A stretch of 44,471 nucleotides of DNA from Clostridia bacterium (lineage in GTDB: Bacteria > Bacillota > Clostridia > Oscillospirales > CAG-272), in contig JAFSSP010000009.1 in NCBI GenBank assembly GCA_017450945.1, positions 1 to 44,471 of the forward strand, in the 5' to 3' direction. Of this stretch, positions 1 through 10,200 are shown piece after piece (the stretch's first letter is position 1; every line of letters starts with the position of its first letter). The notes under the pieces are model-generated. The model made no database searches. It was not told the DNA's origin and was given only the letters and a program-made list of their open reading frames with translations. The position numbers and the translations under genes are program-made.

Positions 1-63
1 CGTAGCAGTTTTTACAGAGCGGTTTTTCGTCGAGGCGCGAAAAAGCCCGCAGGCAATACGCCG

Positions 64-139
64 GTATTGGCAAGGGCTTTGACAATGCATGGGCGGAAAA
101 CCGCCTGCAAAAACCGATTGGGTTCGAATCTCTGGTGCC
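64..139 (+). repeat. 76-bp dispersed repeat with tRNA T-arm-like end, copy 1
   Basis: This 76-bp unit recurs almost exactly, inverted, at 34458-34533, and a shorter form lies at 11553-11624. It holds a small hairpin (GGCGGaaaaCCGCC) and ends in GGGTTCGAATC plus TCTGGTGCC, which resembles the T-arm and acceptor 3' side of a tRNA. The 5' end cannot pair with TGGTGCC, so it is not a functional tRNA. A terminator follows directly. It may be a tRNA-derived repeat or an att-site remnant. Confidence 0.75.
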
Positions 140-144
140 TAAGC

Positions 145-172
145 AAAAAAGCAGTCTTCGGACTGCTTTTTT
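145..172. terminator. bidirectional intrinsic terminator
   Basis: A-run, then GCAGTC, a TTCG tetraloop and GACTGC, then a run of six T. The stem is symmetric, with A on one side and T on the other, so it can work in both directions. Confidence 0.8.
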
Positions 173-173
173 G

Positions 174-352
174 AACGATGTGTTCCGCTCCCGCGGAACG
201 TGATGCGCACTTCGTGCGTGATGTGTCCTTCGGACGTGATGTGTGCTTCGCACGTGAAAAGGAACACATCTCATCACTTTGCGGCTTGCCGCAAAACATC
301 ACTGCGCGCGTCAGCGAGCAACATCACTCGCCCGCAGGGCAAACATCACTTT
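174..352. repeat. array of mini-hairpins separated by GTGATGT / ACATCAC
   Basis: The left half has four short stem-loops (for example GCAC-TTC-GTGC, GTCC-TTC-GGAC, GTGC-TTC-GCAC) separated by GTGATG(T). The right half has three stem-loops (for example TTTGCGGC-TT-GCCGCAAA) separated by the reverse complement ACATCAC. GATGTGTTCC at 177-186 is repeated inverted at 260-269. The design matches the GATTTCACC hairpin arms at 31600-31702 and 32835-32925 but has no gene inside. The stems differ from each other while the spacers are constant. Confidence 0.75.
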
Positions 353-353
353 C

Positions 354-390
354 AAAAAGCCCCTGAGGAAAACTTCCCCGGGGGCTTTTG
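354..390 (-). terminator. terminator of the surface-protein operon
   Basis: AAAAGCCCC pairs with GGGGCTTTT. On the minus strand the stem ends in a T-run, 12 bases past the stop codon of the 1281-residue protein gene. Confidence 0.75.
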
Positions 391-401
391 TGAATTTGAT
401 T

Positions 402-3400
402 TTACGATCTTCTGTCGGCTCTTCTCTTAAGAAGAATCACGACGACAGCGGCCACAACAAACACGGCCAAAACAATCACAATGATCACAAGGACCTTGTT
501 GCTCTTTGTTTCCTGTTGTTCGGTGGGCGCGTCCGCCTTTTTCTCTTGAGACACCATATAGAAGGCGCGGCCTTCGGCCTCGAAGGTAACGGCTCCGTCG
601 TCATACTTGCCGTTTACAGCGGCCTTGTTGCCGTTATCTTCCAGACGGTAGACCCTTGCGTCTTCGGCATCCCAAAAGATCGGCAGTTCAAACGGTACTG
701 TCACGGTTGCTTTTCCGCCCGGGACAGGCGTGCCGTTTGCAAGCAGTTTGACCTCAAAGAGCCTCGTGCTCTTTGCGGCTTTTTCCATCGTTTCGCCTTG
801 CGCGGAGTTCAGCTCCGCCGCAAAGTTTTCAACCTCGCGGACGCTCAGCGTTGCATTGCCTTCTCCAATCGTTTTGGCAAGGGCGGCGACGGCCTTTCCG
901 TCATAGTCTGCGCGGGTTTTGCCGAGAAGGATCACCAGCTCGGCTTTTTCTTCGCCGCCGGCCGCATTCAGAAGAGCCTGAAGCGCTTTTCCGGAGAAGG
1001 TCACGGTTCCGCCATTCTTTTCGTCCGGCTCGCCCTGCAGTTCGACGTGAACTTTATTGTCCTTCGCAACGGTCGCGGCACTCATTTTGTATCCACACTC
1101 GCAGAAAGCAACGATCTTGCCGTCCTCAAAGGCAGTCCAAACAAATTCGTGTGCGCTTTCTTCCAGCTTTGCGCCGCACAGTGTGCAAATCTGCCAATGC
1201 TTTTCCTCGTCATGATCCCATTCGCCGGGCACATGCGCGCCGGTTGTGGGAATGGTGAGATCTTCGATCACGACCTTGTCCGGATCAAAAGACTTGTTGC
1301 AAACGCTGCAGGTGTAATGCCCAAGGGTACCTTCGACCCAGCAGGTTGCGGGAACCTCTTCGATCCACGCGCCATAGGTGTGTCCCTTTGCGGGGAGCTT
1401 GAGATCGTCCTCTTCCACCTCTTCGTGGAAAGCGTCAAAATACTTTTCGCAACGACTGCACTGGTAGTGTGCCATCAGACCGGTTCCTTCGCAGGTGGCG
1501 GGAACCTCTTCGATCCACTCGCCGTAGTCGTGACCAAGCGGAGGAGTGACGATGGTTTCCAGTTCTTTGTAGTCTTTGTCAAAATACTTCTCGCAAACCG
1601 TACACTGGTAATGGCCCTTCTCTCCGGCCGTTTCGCAGGTGGCGGGCTTTTCTTCGACCCATTCACTGTAGGAGTGCGATGCCGTGAGGATGATACTCTT
1701 CAGCAATTTGTAGTTTTTATCAAAATACTTTTCGCAAACCGAGCATTTATAATGACCTTTTACACCGTTTTTCGTGCAGGTCGGTTCCACTTTTTCCACC
1801 CATTCGCCATAGGTATGGCCAAAGGCCGGAATGGTGATATCCTCGAGTTCGTTATAGTTTTCGTCAAAATACAAGCCGCAAAGGCTGCATTCATAGTGCG
1901 CGATTTCGCCATCCTTGTCGCAGGTTTCGGGAACTTCTTCCACCCATTCGCCGTAATCGTGGCCGGTCGCAGGAATGACAAGGTCTTCGATCTCGTTGTG
2001 ATCCGAGTCAAAGTCTTTGTTGCAACGGCTACAGTGATAATGAGCCTTGGTACCGGTTTCGGTGCATTCGGCAGGAACCTCATCAATCCATGCGCCATAG
2101 ATGTGGCCGAGTGCGGCAATGCTCAGTTCGGCGATCTCGTTGTATTCGGCGTCAAGGTTCTTCTCACAACGACTGCAGTAATAGTACCCTTTGGTTCCGG
2201 CCGTGGTACAGGTGGCAGGAACTACGGCATTCCATGCGCCAAGGTTGTGACCGAGCGCGGCAATGCTCAGTTCGGCGATCTCGTTGTATTCGGCGTCAAG
2301 GTTCTTCTCACAACGACTGCAGTGATAGTACCCTTTGGTTCCGTTTTCGGTACAGGTAGCGGGAACTGCGGCATTCCATACGCCAAGGTTGTGGCCGAGT
2401 GCGGCAATGCCCAACTCGGCAATTTCATTGTACTGCGCGTCAAAATTGGTCTGGCAGGCAGAGCAATGGTAGTGTCCTTTGGTTCCATCCGTAGTGCAGG
2501 TAGCAGGAACTTCTGCAACCCAATCGCCATAGGTATGACCGGATGCGGAAATGACAAGATCCTCGATCTCGTTGTACTCTGCGTCAAAATAGGTCTCGCA
2601 AACAGAGCAGTAATAGTATCCTTTGGTTCCGTCCTGCGTGCAGGTGGCGGGAACTTCCTCGTTCCAGTCACCAAAGGTGTGATCGGTGGCTGGAATGGTC
2701 AGGCTCTCAAGTTCGTTATACTGTCCGTCAAAATCCATGTTGCAGCGACTGCAGTGATAATGCCCTTTGGTTCCGTTCTGCGTGCAGGTGGCAGGAATCT
2801 CTTCAATCCATGCGCTAAGGCTGTGGCCGAGTGCGGCAATGCCCAGCTCGGCAATTTCGTTATACTCTGCGTCAAAATTGGTCTGGCAAGCAGAGCAGTA
2901 GTAGTGTCCCTTGGTTCCGTCCTGCGTGCAGGTAGCGGGGACTTCGTCGATCCAGTCTCCATAGTTGTGTCCTGCCGGGAGAACCAAGTCTTCGATCTCG
3001 TTGTACTCTGCGTCAAAATTCTTGCCGCAGGTGCAGTGGTAGTGTCCTTTGGTTCCGTCCGTGGTGCAGGTGGCGGGGATCTCCTCGATCCAGTCGCCGT
3101 ATTCGTGTCCGGTTGCGGGAATGACCACGGTATCCAACTCATCGCCGGTTGCGTCAAAGTTCTTTCCGCAACGGTTGCAGTGGAAGTGTGCGATCACGCC
3201 GTTTTCGTTCTCGGTGGCGGCCACTTCTGCGACTTCAACCAAGTCATGGCCAAGCTCCGGAACAACTACGTCTACAAGCAGATTTAGACCCGCGTCATAA
3301 TCCTGACCGCAGGTCTCACAATGATAGTGTCCGATCACGCCATCCTCTGTACAGGTGGCGTCTTTGTCGTCGATCCATTCACTCAGCTCCGGATGTTGCG

Positions 3401-4247
3401 CCGCGCGTTGGTAGAGGACCGTATTATAGGTTTCCTGAGACTGTCCGATCTCAAACACCACTTGTGCCTGGATCATCACATCCCAGCAGGGGATTTCCGG
3501 CAGGAGAACGTGGAATTCAAAAATTTCGCCTTCCACGGTAGTGTCGTCCATAAACACGACAAGCGCCGTTCCGCTTTCAAAATCAATGTCCTCCATAAAG
3601 CCGGAGATCTTAAACGCGTAATTGGGGTCGCTCTTGCTGGTGCCGCCGGTTATCTTGGCTCCGTGAAGACGACCACCCGAAACCTTATCCTCGAGCGGAT
3701 CGTTGCCGTAAATCTGAATCGAAACCACCAGCGCGTTTTCCGTTTTGGGAACCGAGATGGTAAGCTTCAGATCGGTCTCTTCCAACACCAGAACTCTTAC
3801 CGGGTCGGCAATGCCGGCATTGGTGGCAAGCTCTTCGGTGGCGTACTTTTCCTGGGCGATCTGGATCTGATTCTTGGAAAAAACCCGGTCGCCGACGCGC
3901 TTGCATTCCACAAGATTTGTGTACCCTGCATCGTTGGCTTCTTCTTCCGAAAGGAACACAAGTGCGGGATCCACAAACAGGGTCGTGGTGCCGTCGGTCA
4001 GCTTCATGGTCTTGCCGGTGGCCGGCTCCTTGGTTTCGGAGCCGGCTTCAAATGCGGTAAGATCCATGAAAAACGTGGTTTCTTCCTCATACAGGTCGTT
4101 TGCATCGGCCCAAGCGTACTGGTATTCCGGATCGGGATCGATAGCCACCGGCTCGGCCGAGGCTGCAAGCAGCCCGGCCGAGGTTTGTGCTACCATTCCG
4201 AATACCATGCATACCACAAGGAATAAGGAAAATAGCCTTTTTTTCAT
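402..4247 (-). CDS. Secreted, membrane-anchored CxxC-repeat protein with cohesin-like domain
   Basis: 1281 residues. A signal peptide (about residues 1-30, KKR then a hydrophobic core and an Ala-rich cleavage region) directs export. Residues about 150-270 resemble a cohesin-type beta sandwich. Residues about 285-1020 hold some 15 tandem repeats of about 48 residues, each with PATCT..GTKGHYHC..C...FDAEYNE and ending GH, with one CxxC pair each. A non-repetitive region follows, then one TM helix (about 1250-1273) and a KRRADRR tail, which anchors the C-terminus without an LPxTG motif. Repeats of this sort are widespread in Clostridia surface proteins; their job is unknown, and the paired cysteines may bind metal or form disulfides. 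A strong AGGAGG lies 12 bases before the ATG. It is the second gene of an operon, 27 bases after the dockerin protein. Confidence 0.85.
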   Translation of the reverse strand: MKKRLFSLFLVVCMVFGMVAQTSAGLLAASAEPVAIDPDPEYQYAWADANDLYEEETTFFMDLTAFEAGSETKEPATGKTMKLTDGTTTLFVDPALVFLSEEEANDAGYTNLVECKRVGDRVFSKNQIQIAQEKYATEELATNAGIADPVRVLVLEETDLKLTISVPKTENALVVSIQIYGNDPLEDKVSGGRLHGAKITGGTSKSDPNYAFKISGFMEDIDFESGTALVVFMDDTTVEGEIFEFHVLLPEIPCWDVMIQAQVVFEIGQSQETYNTVLYQRAAQHPELSEWIDDKDATCTEDGVIGHYHCETCGQDYDAGLNLLVDVVVPELGHDLVEVAEVAATENENGVIAHFHCNRCGKNFDATGDELDTVVIPATGHEYGDWIEEIPATCTTDGTKGHYHCTCGKNFDAEYNEIEDLVLPAGHNYGDWIDEVPATCTQDGTKGHYYCSACQTNFDAEYNEIAELGIAALGHSLSAWIEEIPATCTQNGTKGHYHCSRCNMDFDGQYNELESLTIPATDHTFGDWNEEVPATCTQDGTKGYYYCSVCETYFDAEYNEIEDLVISASGHTYGDWVAEVPATCTTDGTKGHYHCSACQTNFDAQYNEIAELGIAALGHNLGVWNAAVPATCTENGTKGYYHCSRCEKNLDAEYNEIAELSIAALGHNLGAWNAVVPATCTTAGTKGYYYCSRCEKNLDAEYNEIAELSIAALGHIYGAWIDEVPAECTETGTKAHYHCSRCNKDFDSDHNEIEDLVIPATGHDYGEWVEEVPETCDKDGEIAHYECSLCGLYFDENYNELEDITIPAFGHTYGEWVEKVEPTCTKNGVKGHYKCSVCEKYFDKNYKLLKSIILTASHSYSEWVEEKPATCETAGEKGHYQCTVCEKYFDKDYKELETIVTPPLGHDYGEWIEEVPATCEGTGLMAHYQCSRCEKYFDAFHEEVEEDDLKLPAKGHTYGAWIEEVPATCWVEGTLGHYTCSVCNKSFDPDKVVIEDLTIPTTGAHVPGEWDHDEEKHWQICTLCGAKLEESAHEFVWTAFEDGKIVAFCECGYKMSAATVAKDNKVHVELQGEPDEKNGGTVTFSGKALQALLNAAGGEEKAELVILLGKTRADYDGKAVAALAKTIGEGNATLSVREVENFAAELNSAQGETMEKAAKSTRLFEVKLLANGTPVPGGKATVTVPFELPIFWDAEDARVYRLEDNGNKAAVNGKYDDGAVTFEAEGRAFYMVSQEKKADAPTEQQETKSNKVLVIIVIVLAVFVVAAVVVILLKRRADRRS

Positions 4248-4274
4248 GATTGTTTTTACTTCCTCCTATATCTT

Positions 4275-7200
4275 TTAGGTCAACGGATAATCATCCGGCC
4301 AGAAGAGATAACGCAAGAGATAGATCGCATCTCTCGAGTTGATGATCGCGTCCTTGTTGAAGTCGCGCATCGGCTGAGAGATCGGATAGAGTTCCGGGAA
4401 GTAGAGATGATACAGGAAATAGATTGCATCTCTCGAGTTCACGATTCCATCTTCGTTGTAGTCTGCAATAATATACCGCATCCAGTCGCAGTCGTTGCAG
4501 ATGTTATCAAACTCATCGTCGTAGTGGTGTTCGTCCAACGCGTTGAGCGCATCGCAGACCCGGCAAATATGCCAGTGCATCTCGCCGTCGCAGAGCCATT
4601 CTTCGCTCCAGTCGTGATCAACTTCAACATGCTCCCGAGCAAGTTCTACTCCATCGCAGCATTCGCGCTCGCAATAGACAACAAGATCGTACGCATAGCA
4701 GCAATATCCGGGATGGGTCTCGTTCTCGATGACCGGATCGCCTGCCAGATGGCCGAGTTCAGGAATCTCGATGGTATCGCGAGAGAGTTCTTCTCCACAA
4801 TAAGTGCAATAGGTTATCAAATCATAGTAACCAGGTTCGGTGCAGGTAGGATCAACAACGTTCTCTACAACCGGTTCGCCGGGAACATGCTCATCCCCGG
4901 TATGAGGAATCACTACATCAAGCTCAGCGTTGCAGTAGGTAACAACGTCCGGGAACCCAAATCCCGGGACGTCCGGATTTTGGATGATTCTACGGCAAAC
5001 ATAATGCTCCCAACCGTCTTCGAGGCAGGTAGGATCTTGCCGATCAACCAATTCCCAATCATGGCCGAGTGCCGGCGCGGAAGGATCTTCGGTTTCGTTC
5101 CAATAACCGCACGACAGGCAGGCAACAATGTTGTGGCCCGGCTCGGTGCAAGTGGGGTATCTGTATCCGTAAACAAGGTCAAGATGGGTCTGGGGAATCA
5201 CAACCGTCTCTCTCTCCAGCTCTTCGCCGCAGAGTTCGCAGTAAACGACCAGATCGTAAGAGCCGTTCTCGTTGCAGGTGGCCTCAATGCGGTTTTCCTC
5301 AACCGTTTCGCCGGGAACGTGCAGGCCGACGCTGTGGTATCCGCAACCGTCGCAGACAAACACATGGTAGGTGCCGTCGATGCTCTCATAATGTCCGTTT
5401 TCGTGCAGGCAGTTGACAATGGCAACTTCCTTGACTTCGGTGGGCAGCTCGATCTTGTATCCAACGCCGGGCAGCTCGATCTTAGCCAGGCAGGAAACAA
5501 CCGTTGCGGGCGTGGCTTCGCGTGCTCTCAACGTAAACTCAAAGACCTCGGTGTTCACGTTGGTCGCATCCCACCAGCCGGCAGTAGCCTTGTTGAAGGT
5601 TGCATCCTGCATGTCGGCGTTGACGATCCATCTGCTTTCCACAAAGTCGAACTTGTCTTCGTCAAAGAGAAGCTCCATGCTCATTGCAGTGATCGGATCA
5701 CAGCCAACCAGTTCCACCCGGAAGGTGATGGTGTCGCCAATCATAACCACATCTTCTTCAGAGAGGATAATGGCTCTTGCAGAGTCGACCGGGATCGTTC
5801 TGTAGTCCTCGAGTCCGCAACGCTGGCAGACGCGATGCTTCAGACCTTCCTCTTCCTGAGTTGCGGGGAAGTCGATGATCCATTCGCCCCAATCGTGCGA
5901 GCCAATCGGATCGGTGTACTGGTCGCGGTAGGTTGCGCCGCACTGCAAGCAGGTATGGATGGTGTAGCCCCAAGTCACACAACCGGGTTCCACCACTTCG
6001 CCCGCATCCCAGATGTGGTCACAGGGATTGCTGTTCAAAACAGCGTAAACAAGGAGATCGTCGTAAACGCTCTTTGCAAACGAGGTTCCGTTGACCATGT
6101 TGCGCACATAGGTGTACTCCCAAGTCAGACCACTGACAATGACCTTGCCGTTTCCAAGCGAGTATTCCACAAGCGTGGGGCACGCGTTTGCATCCACCAG
6201 GATGACGCCCGCGTCGCCGGGCAGGTTATTGAAGTAGGTGTGGCTGCTGTAGGTGCTGTAAAGCAATTCATCGGTCAGTGCCTGGCCATCGGTCAATTCG
6301 CCGGTCACGATCGGGTGCGTGGGATTTGCAATGTAGTTGTGCCAAGAATAGTAGTTGCCTTTGGTCACGCCGCCGGGCAGTGCGTAGGAGATGTTTCCTG
6401 CCGCCCAACCGTGGTCGCAGGCACCGTAAACCACAACGCCGCCTGCTTCAACAAACTCTGTGATGCTGGCATCAAAGTTTGCGAGCTGGTCATAGGTTGC
6501 GGTGGTCTGGTCGTTGGCAATGTAGATCACATTGTAGTCGCTCAGATTCACCGAGCCAAAGTTTGCGGTGGTGGTAACGTCCCAATCGGTAATGTAACCG
6601 GTGTTCTTGAGACGGTTCAGAATATCAGCGTTTGCATTGGTGGTCCAGGGGAAACGATCCTGAACCAACAGGATGGTTGCGTTCGGACGAGCCGGGATCA
6701 CAATGTCATAGGAATCGCCGCAGCGCGAGCAGATGTACCGGATCAGGCCGTCTTCTTGCGGGGTGGGCATCTCGATGATGTGCGCCACATAGTCATGTCC
6801 GCCGGGGATGATCTCGTCATAGGAGTCGCCGCAGATAAGGCAGGTGTAAGTGTAATGGCCGTCCTCATAGCAGGTGGGCTCCACATACTCGGTGATCTCA
6901 AAGTTGTGCTCGCCGTAAACGTAGGTCCAGTAGTAGTCGTCGCAACGCGTGCAGCGGTGCTCGATGATGCCGGGCTCTTCGCAGGTGGGCTCCTTGATCA
7001 TGGTGCTCACGTAGTTGTGGCCGAGCGCCGGGATGTGGATGCTCTCAAGCGACTGCCCGCAACGCAGGCAAACGGTGTGCTTGAGACCGGGGGTGACGCA
7101 TCCGGGCTCTGTGTCAATGATCCATTCGCCGGGCAGATGTCCAAGCGGGCCGATTTCAACGAAATAGCTGTGGCCGCATTCGGAGCAGGTGTAAACCATG

Positions 7201-10200
7201 TGACCGAACCCGGTGCAGGTGGGTGCCTGCTCATCGGTCAGAACGTAGTTGTGGGTGTGCGGAGTGAATGTGCCGCCACCGGAGAAGCCCTGAAGGACAG
7301 GATAATCGTATCCGCTCTCAAAGGTCCAGACCGTATCAAAGTCCCAACCAAGGTTGGATTCGATCCACGCCTGGGATTGGAGATTGGAAAGGGCGGTCGT
7401 TTGAGAGTTCTGATCTAACAACACATAGTGGCAGTTGGTTTTTGTTCCGGAGCCAATGGGATTGCTGGAATACCCTCCGTTGGTCGTCAAATAGCCAACA
7501 AAGAAGGAAGATGTTATTGATGCTGTTCCATAGGCAGAAATAATACCTCCCATTTTCTTAGAAGAATGGGAACAAATTCCAGACTCTCCATGAACAGATG
7601 CTACTGCATAGCAACGTGAAATAGTAGCGCCTCCGCCATCATATGTTGCGCCAAGTACACCGGCGACCTGACCGGATCCAAATACGCTACCGTTTACATA
7701 ACAATCCGTAAGATACGCGTTGCTACCGTTTTCGTATGCTACCAAACCAACCAAAAGCCCGGTTGCTGTGACGCCATCACCATAATTTTGAATGTAAGCA
7801 TTTATCACAAAGCATCTGGAAATAGTCCCACCATACATGGTGCCAACCAACCCGCCGGATTTTGTTCGGTCATCATTGGCGTTGGTTGCGGTTATTTCCA
7901 CCGTATCAAGGCCGAGATCCTTAATTTCAGAGCCCTCAGTATATCCAAACAAGCCATTAAATGTGGTATTATTGGAAGAAATCTTCAAATTATAGATCGT
8001 ATGCCAGTTTCCATCAAAATTCCCGTTGAAAGTGGATGATTGTATTGTGTTCCACGCATTATTACACAGCACTCCTTTTCCAATTGGCGTCCACTCGAGG
8101 TTGTTGAGGTCGAGGTCGCGCATCAACTTGAAGTACTTGCCGGAGTAGGTGTTGCCCTCGTTGGTGGTCTTGGCAAGGTAAGCAAGCTGTGCCGCCGTGT
8201 AGATCAGGTAAGGATCATTTTCGGTACCCGTGCCGCCGCCAAATCCGTCTGCAATGCTGCCATCCCAAACGTCGGCGTCGCCAAGTGCCGGAATCACAGC
8301 ATATTCCACTTCGCCGCAGAGCTGGCAGACGCGGTGCTTGCTGCCCTCGGTGTCCGCCGTCGGCTGAACGTCGACGATCCAGGGACCCCACTGGTGCTCG
8401 CACTCTTCTTCGCCTTTCAACCAAGCGATCATTTCGTCGAGGTTGTCAAAGATTTTCGTCTTTTCGCCGGCCTGAGCGATGTCATAGAGCGAAAGGAGAA
8501 GGTCGCCTTTATAGTCTTCCAGGTTGGCGCCAATCGTTGCATATTCGCAATAGCGCCAGATACCGTCCGCGCCTTCAGACAGCGGGAACAGGTTGATCCA
8601 CGGCGAGGTCAAACCGGAATACCGGATCTCTTCGCCGTAAGACAAATACGGTACAAAGGTTGCATAGGTGACGTCCTCGCCCACGAAGGCGATGCAGCGG
8701 CGCCACATGGTGCCATCCTGCGTTAGGTACACGCCGACCTTTTCAAATTTTGCACCCTTGTTGTAATCCAACATCGCTCCATACTGGTTGATCACGGCAG
8801 GACCGTAGTTGGAGACAACGTCGTCAATATTGAAATACACTCCATACTGCGCCTGCTCGGGGCTCGGCTTCACAACGTCCATGTAGTAGGCGCCGCAACG
8901 GGTGCAGTAACCGTTAACAAAGTGATGTCCGAGTGCGGGAACTTCAAAGTCCTCGGTCAGGCCGCAAACCAAGCAGGTGTGGCGGGAGATTCCGGGCGTC
9001 ACGCAGTCGGGATCGCTCAAGACAGTTTCCGGTCCCCAGGTGTGTCCTGCGGGAATCACTTCCACTTCGATTGCGCCGCAAACGGTACAGGTCTTGGTCT
9101 TGTAGCCGTCTTCATAGCAACTTGCGGGAACTGTGGTCTCTTCACTCCAGAAGTGTCCTGCAGGCAGGATCTCTTCCATGGTTGCGCCACAAGCTTTGCA
9201 AGTATAGAGTTTGATGCCATCGGTCGTGCAGGTCTTTTCGACCGTCACAACGCCGTTGTCCCAGTGATGTCCGGTCGGCTCAATAAAATCTGCATGATAG
9301 AAGTATCCGCAAAGCGTGCAGGTGTAAACCGTGTAACCCATCGTGGTGCAGGTGGGCGCCACAACGGTGACCGAGAAATCATGCGGATGATCCGGGCGAA
9401 CGTATCCGCAGACCATGCACACGTTTTTGCTGTCGAACTGGTGGCCGGCCGCCGGGATCACCTGCGTCTTGGTGGCGCCGCAACGCGTGCAGCTAAGGAT
9501 CATGTATCCGTCCTTGGTGCAGGATGCCGCAACGGTTTCGCTGATTACAAAATCATGGCCGAGCGCCGGGATATACTCACTTTGCAACACTTTGCCGCAG
9601 TCGAGACAAATTTTGTATTGCAAACCGTTCTCGGTGCAGGTCGCCGGGTAATCAAGGATCCAGTCGCTGGGGGTGTGAACGGGTTCCTTCCATTTTGCAT
9701 ACAAAATTAAATTGTCGGAAATCTGGAAATCCAAGGTCATTTCCTGCTGATACCCAGGATCAAGATACCAACCGTCAAAGAGAAGCGTCTTGTGCTCCGC
9801 GGTCGGAAGCGATTTCAAATAGGTATCTTTTTCAACCGTGATGACATTCGGGAAAGAAACAATATCTTTCATGTCCCAGCAGGGATCAAAGGAGACGTTT
9901 ACAATGATGATTTGCGGCTGTTTTTTCAAAATGATAACATGCGCAAGCTTGGATTCCACGCTGTATTGATCTTTTTTGACAATGCACTTGTAGTAGTATT
10001 CACCGGCAGTCAAAGTCGTGGGAATCTGGAAGGTGTGTTTGGTTTGCCCCGAAATGGCAGACCATGTAGCGCCGTCCGTGCTGCCGTACCACTGACAGGT
10101 ATACCCGGAGGTCGCGTTCACCAAAAGCTCCGGCTGAACGTAAACCGTTTCGTTTATCTCGCCTTCATACATAGTGAAGGTAGAAGATTGGAAAGTAATG

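Noticed and set aside
64-139. Functional tRNA gene
   Set aside because: The size and T-arm look right, but the acceptor ends do not pair and no anticodon arm forms.
174-352. CRISPR array
   Set aside because: Spacers here are the constant 7-mers, and the variable parts are palindromes of 11-18 bases; no cas genes.
279-3287. Open frame of about 1000 codons on the plus strand opposite the CxxC-repeat gene
   Set aside because: It mirrors the repeats of the minus-strand gene, which has signal peptide, repeats, anchor and ribosome site; the plus frame has none.
4407-7418. Plus-strand frame of about 1000 codons opposite the dockerin protein
   Set aside because: No motif or ribosome site, and the minus strand encodes clear domains.
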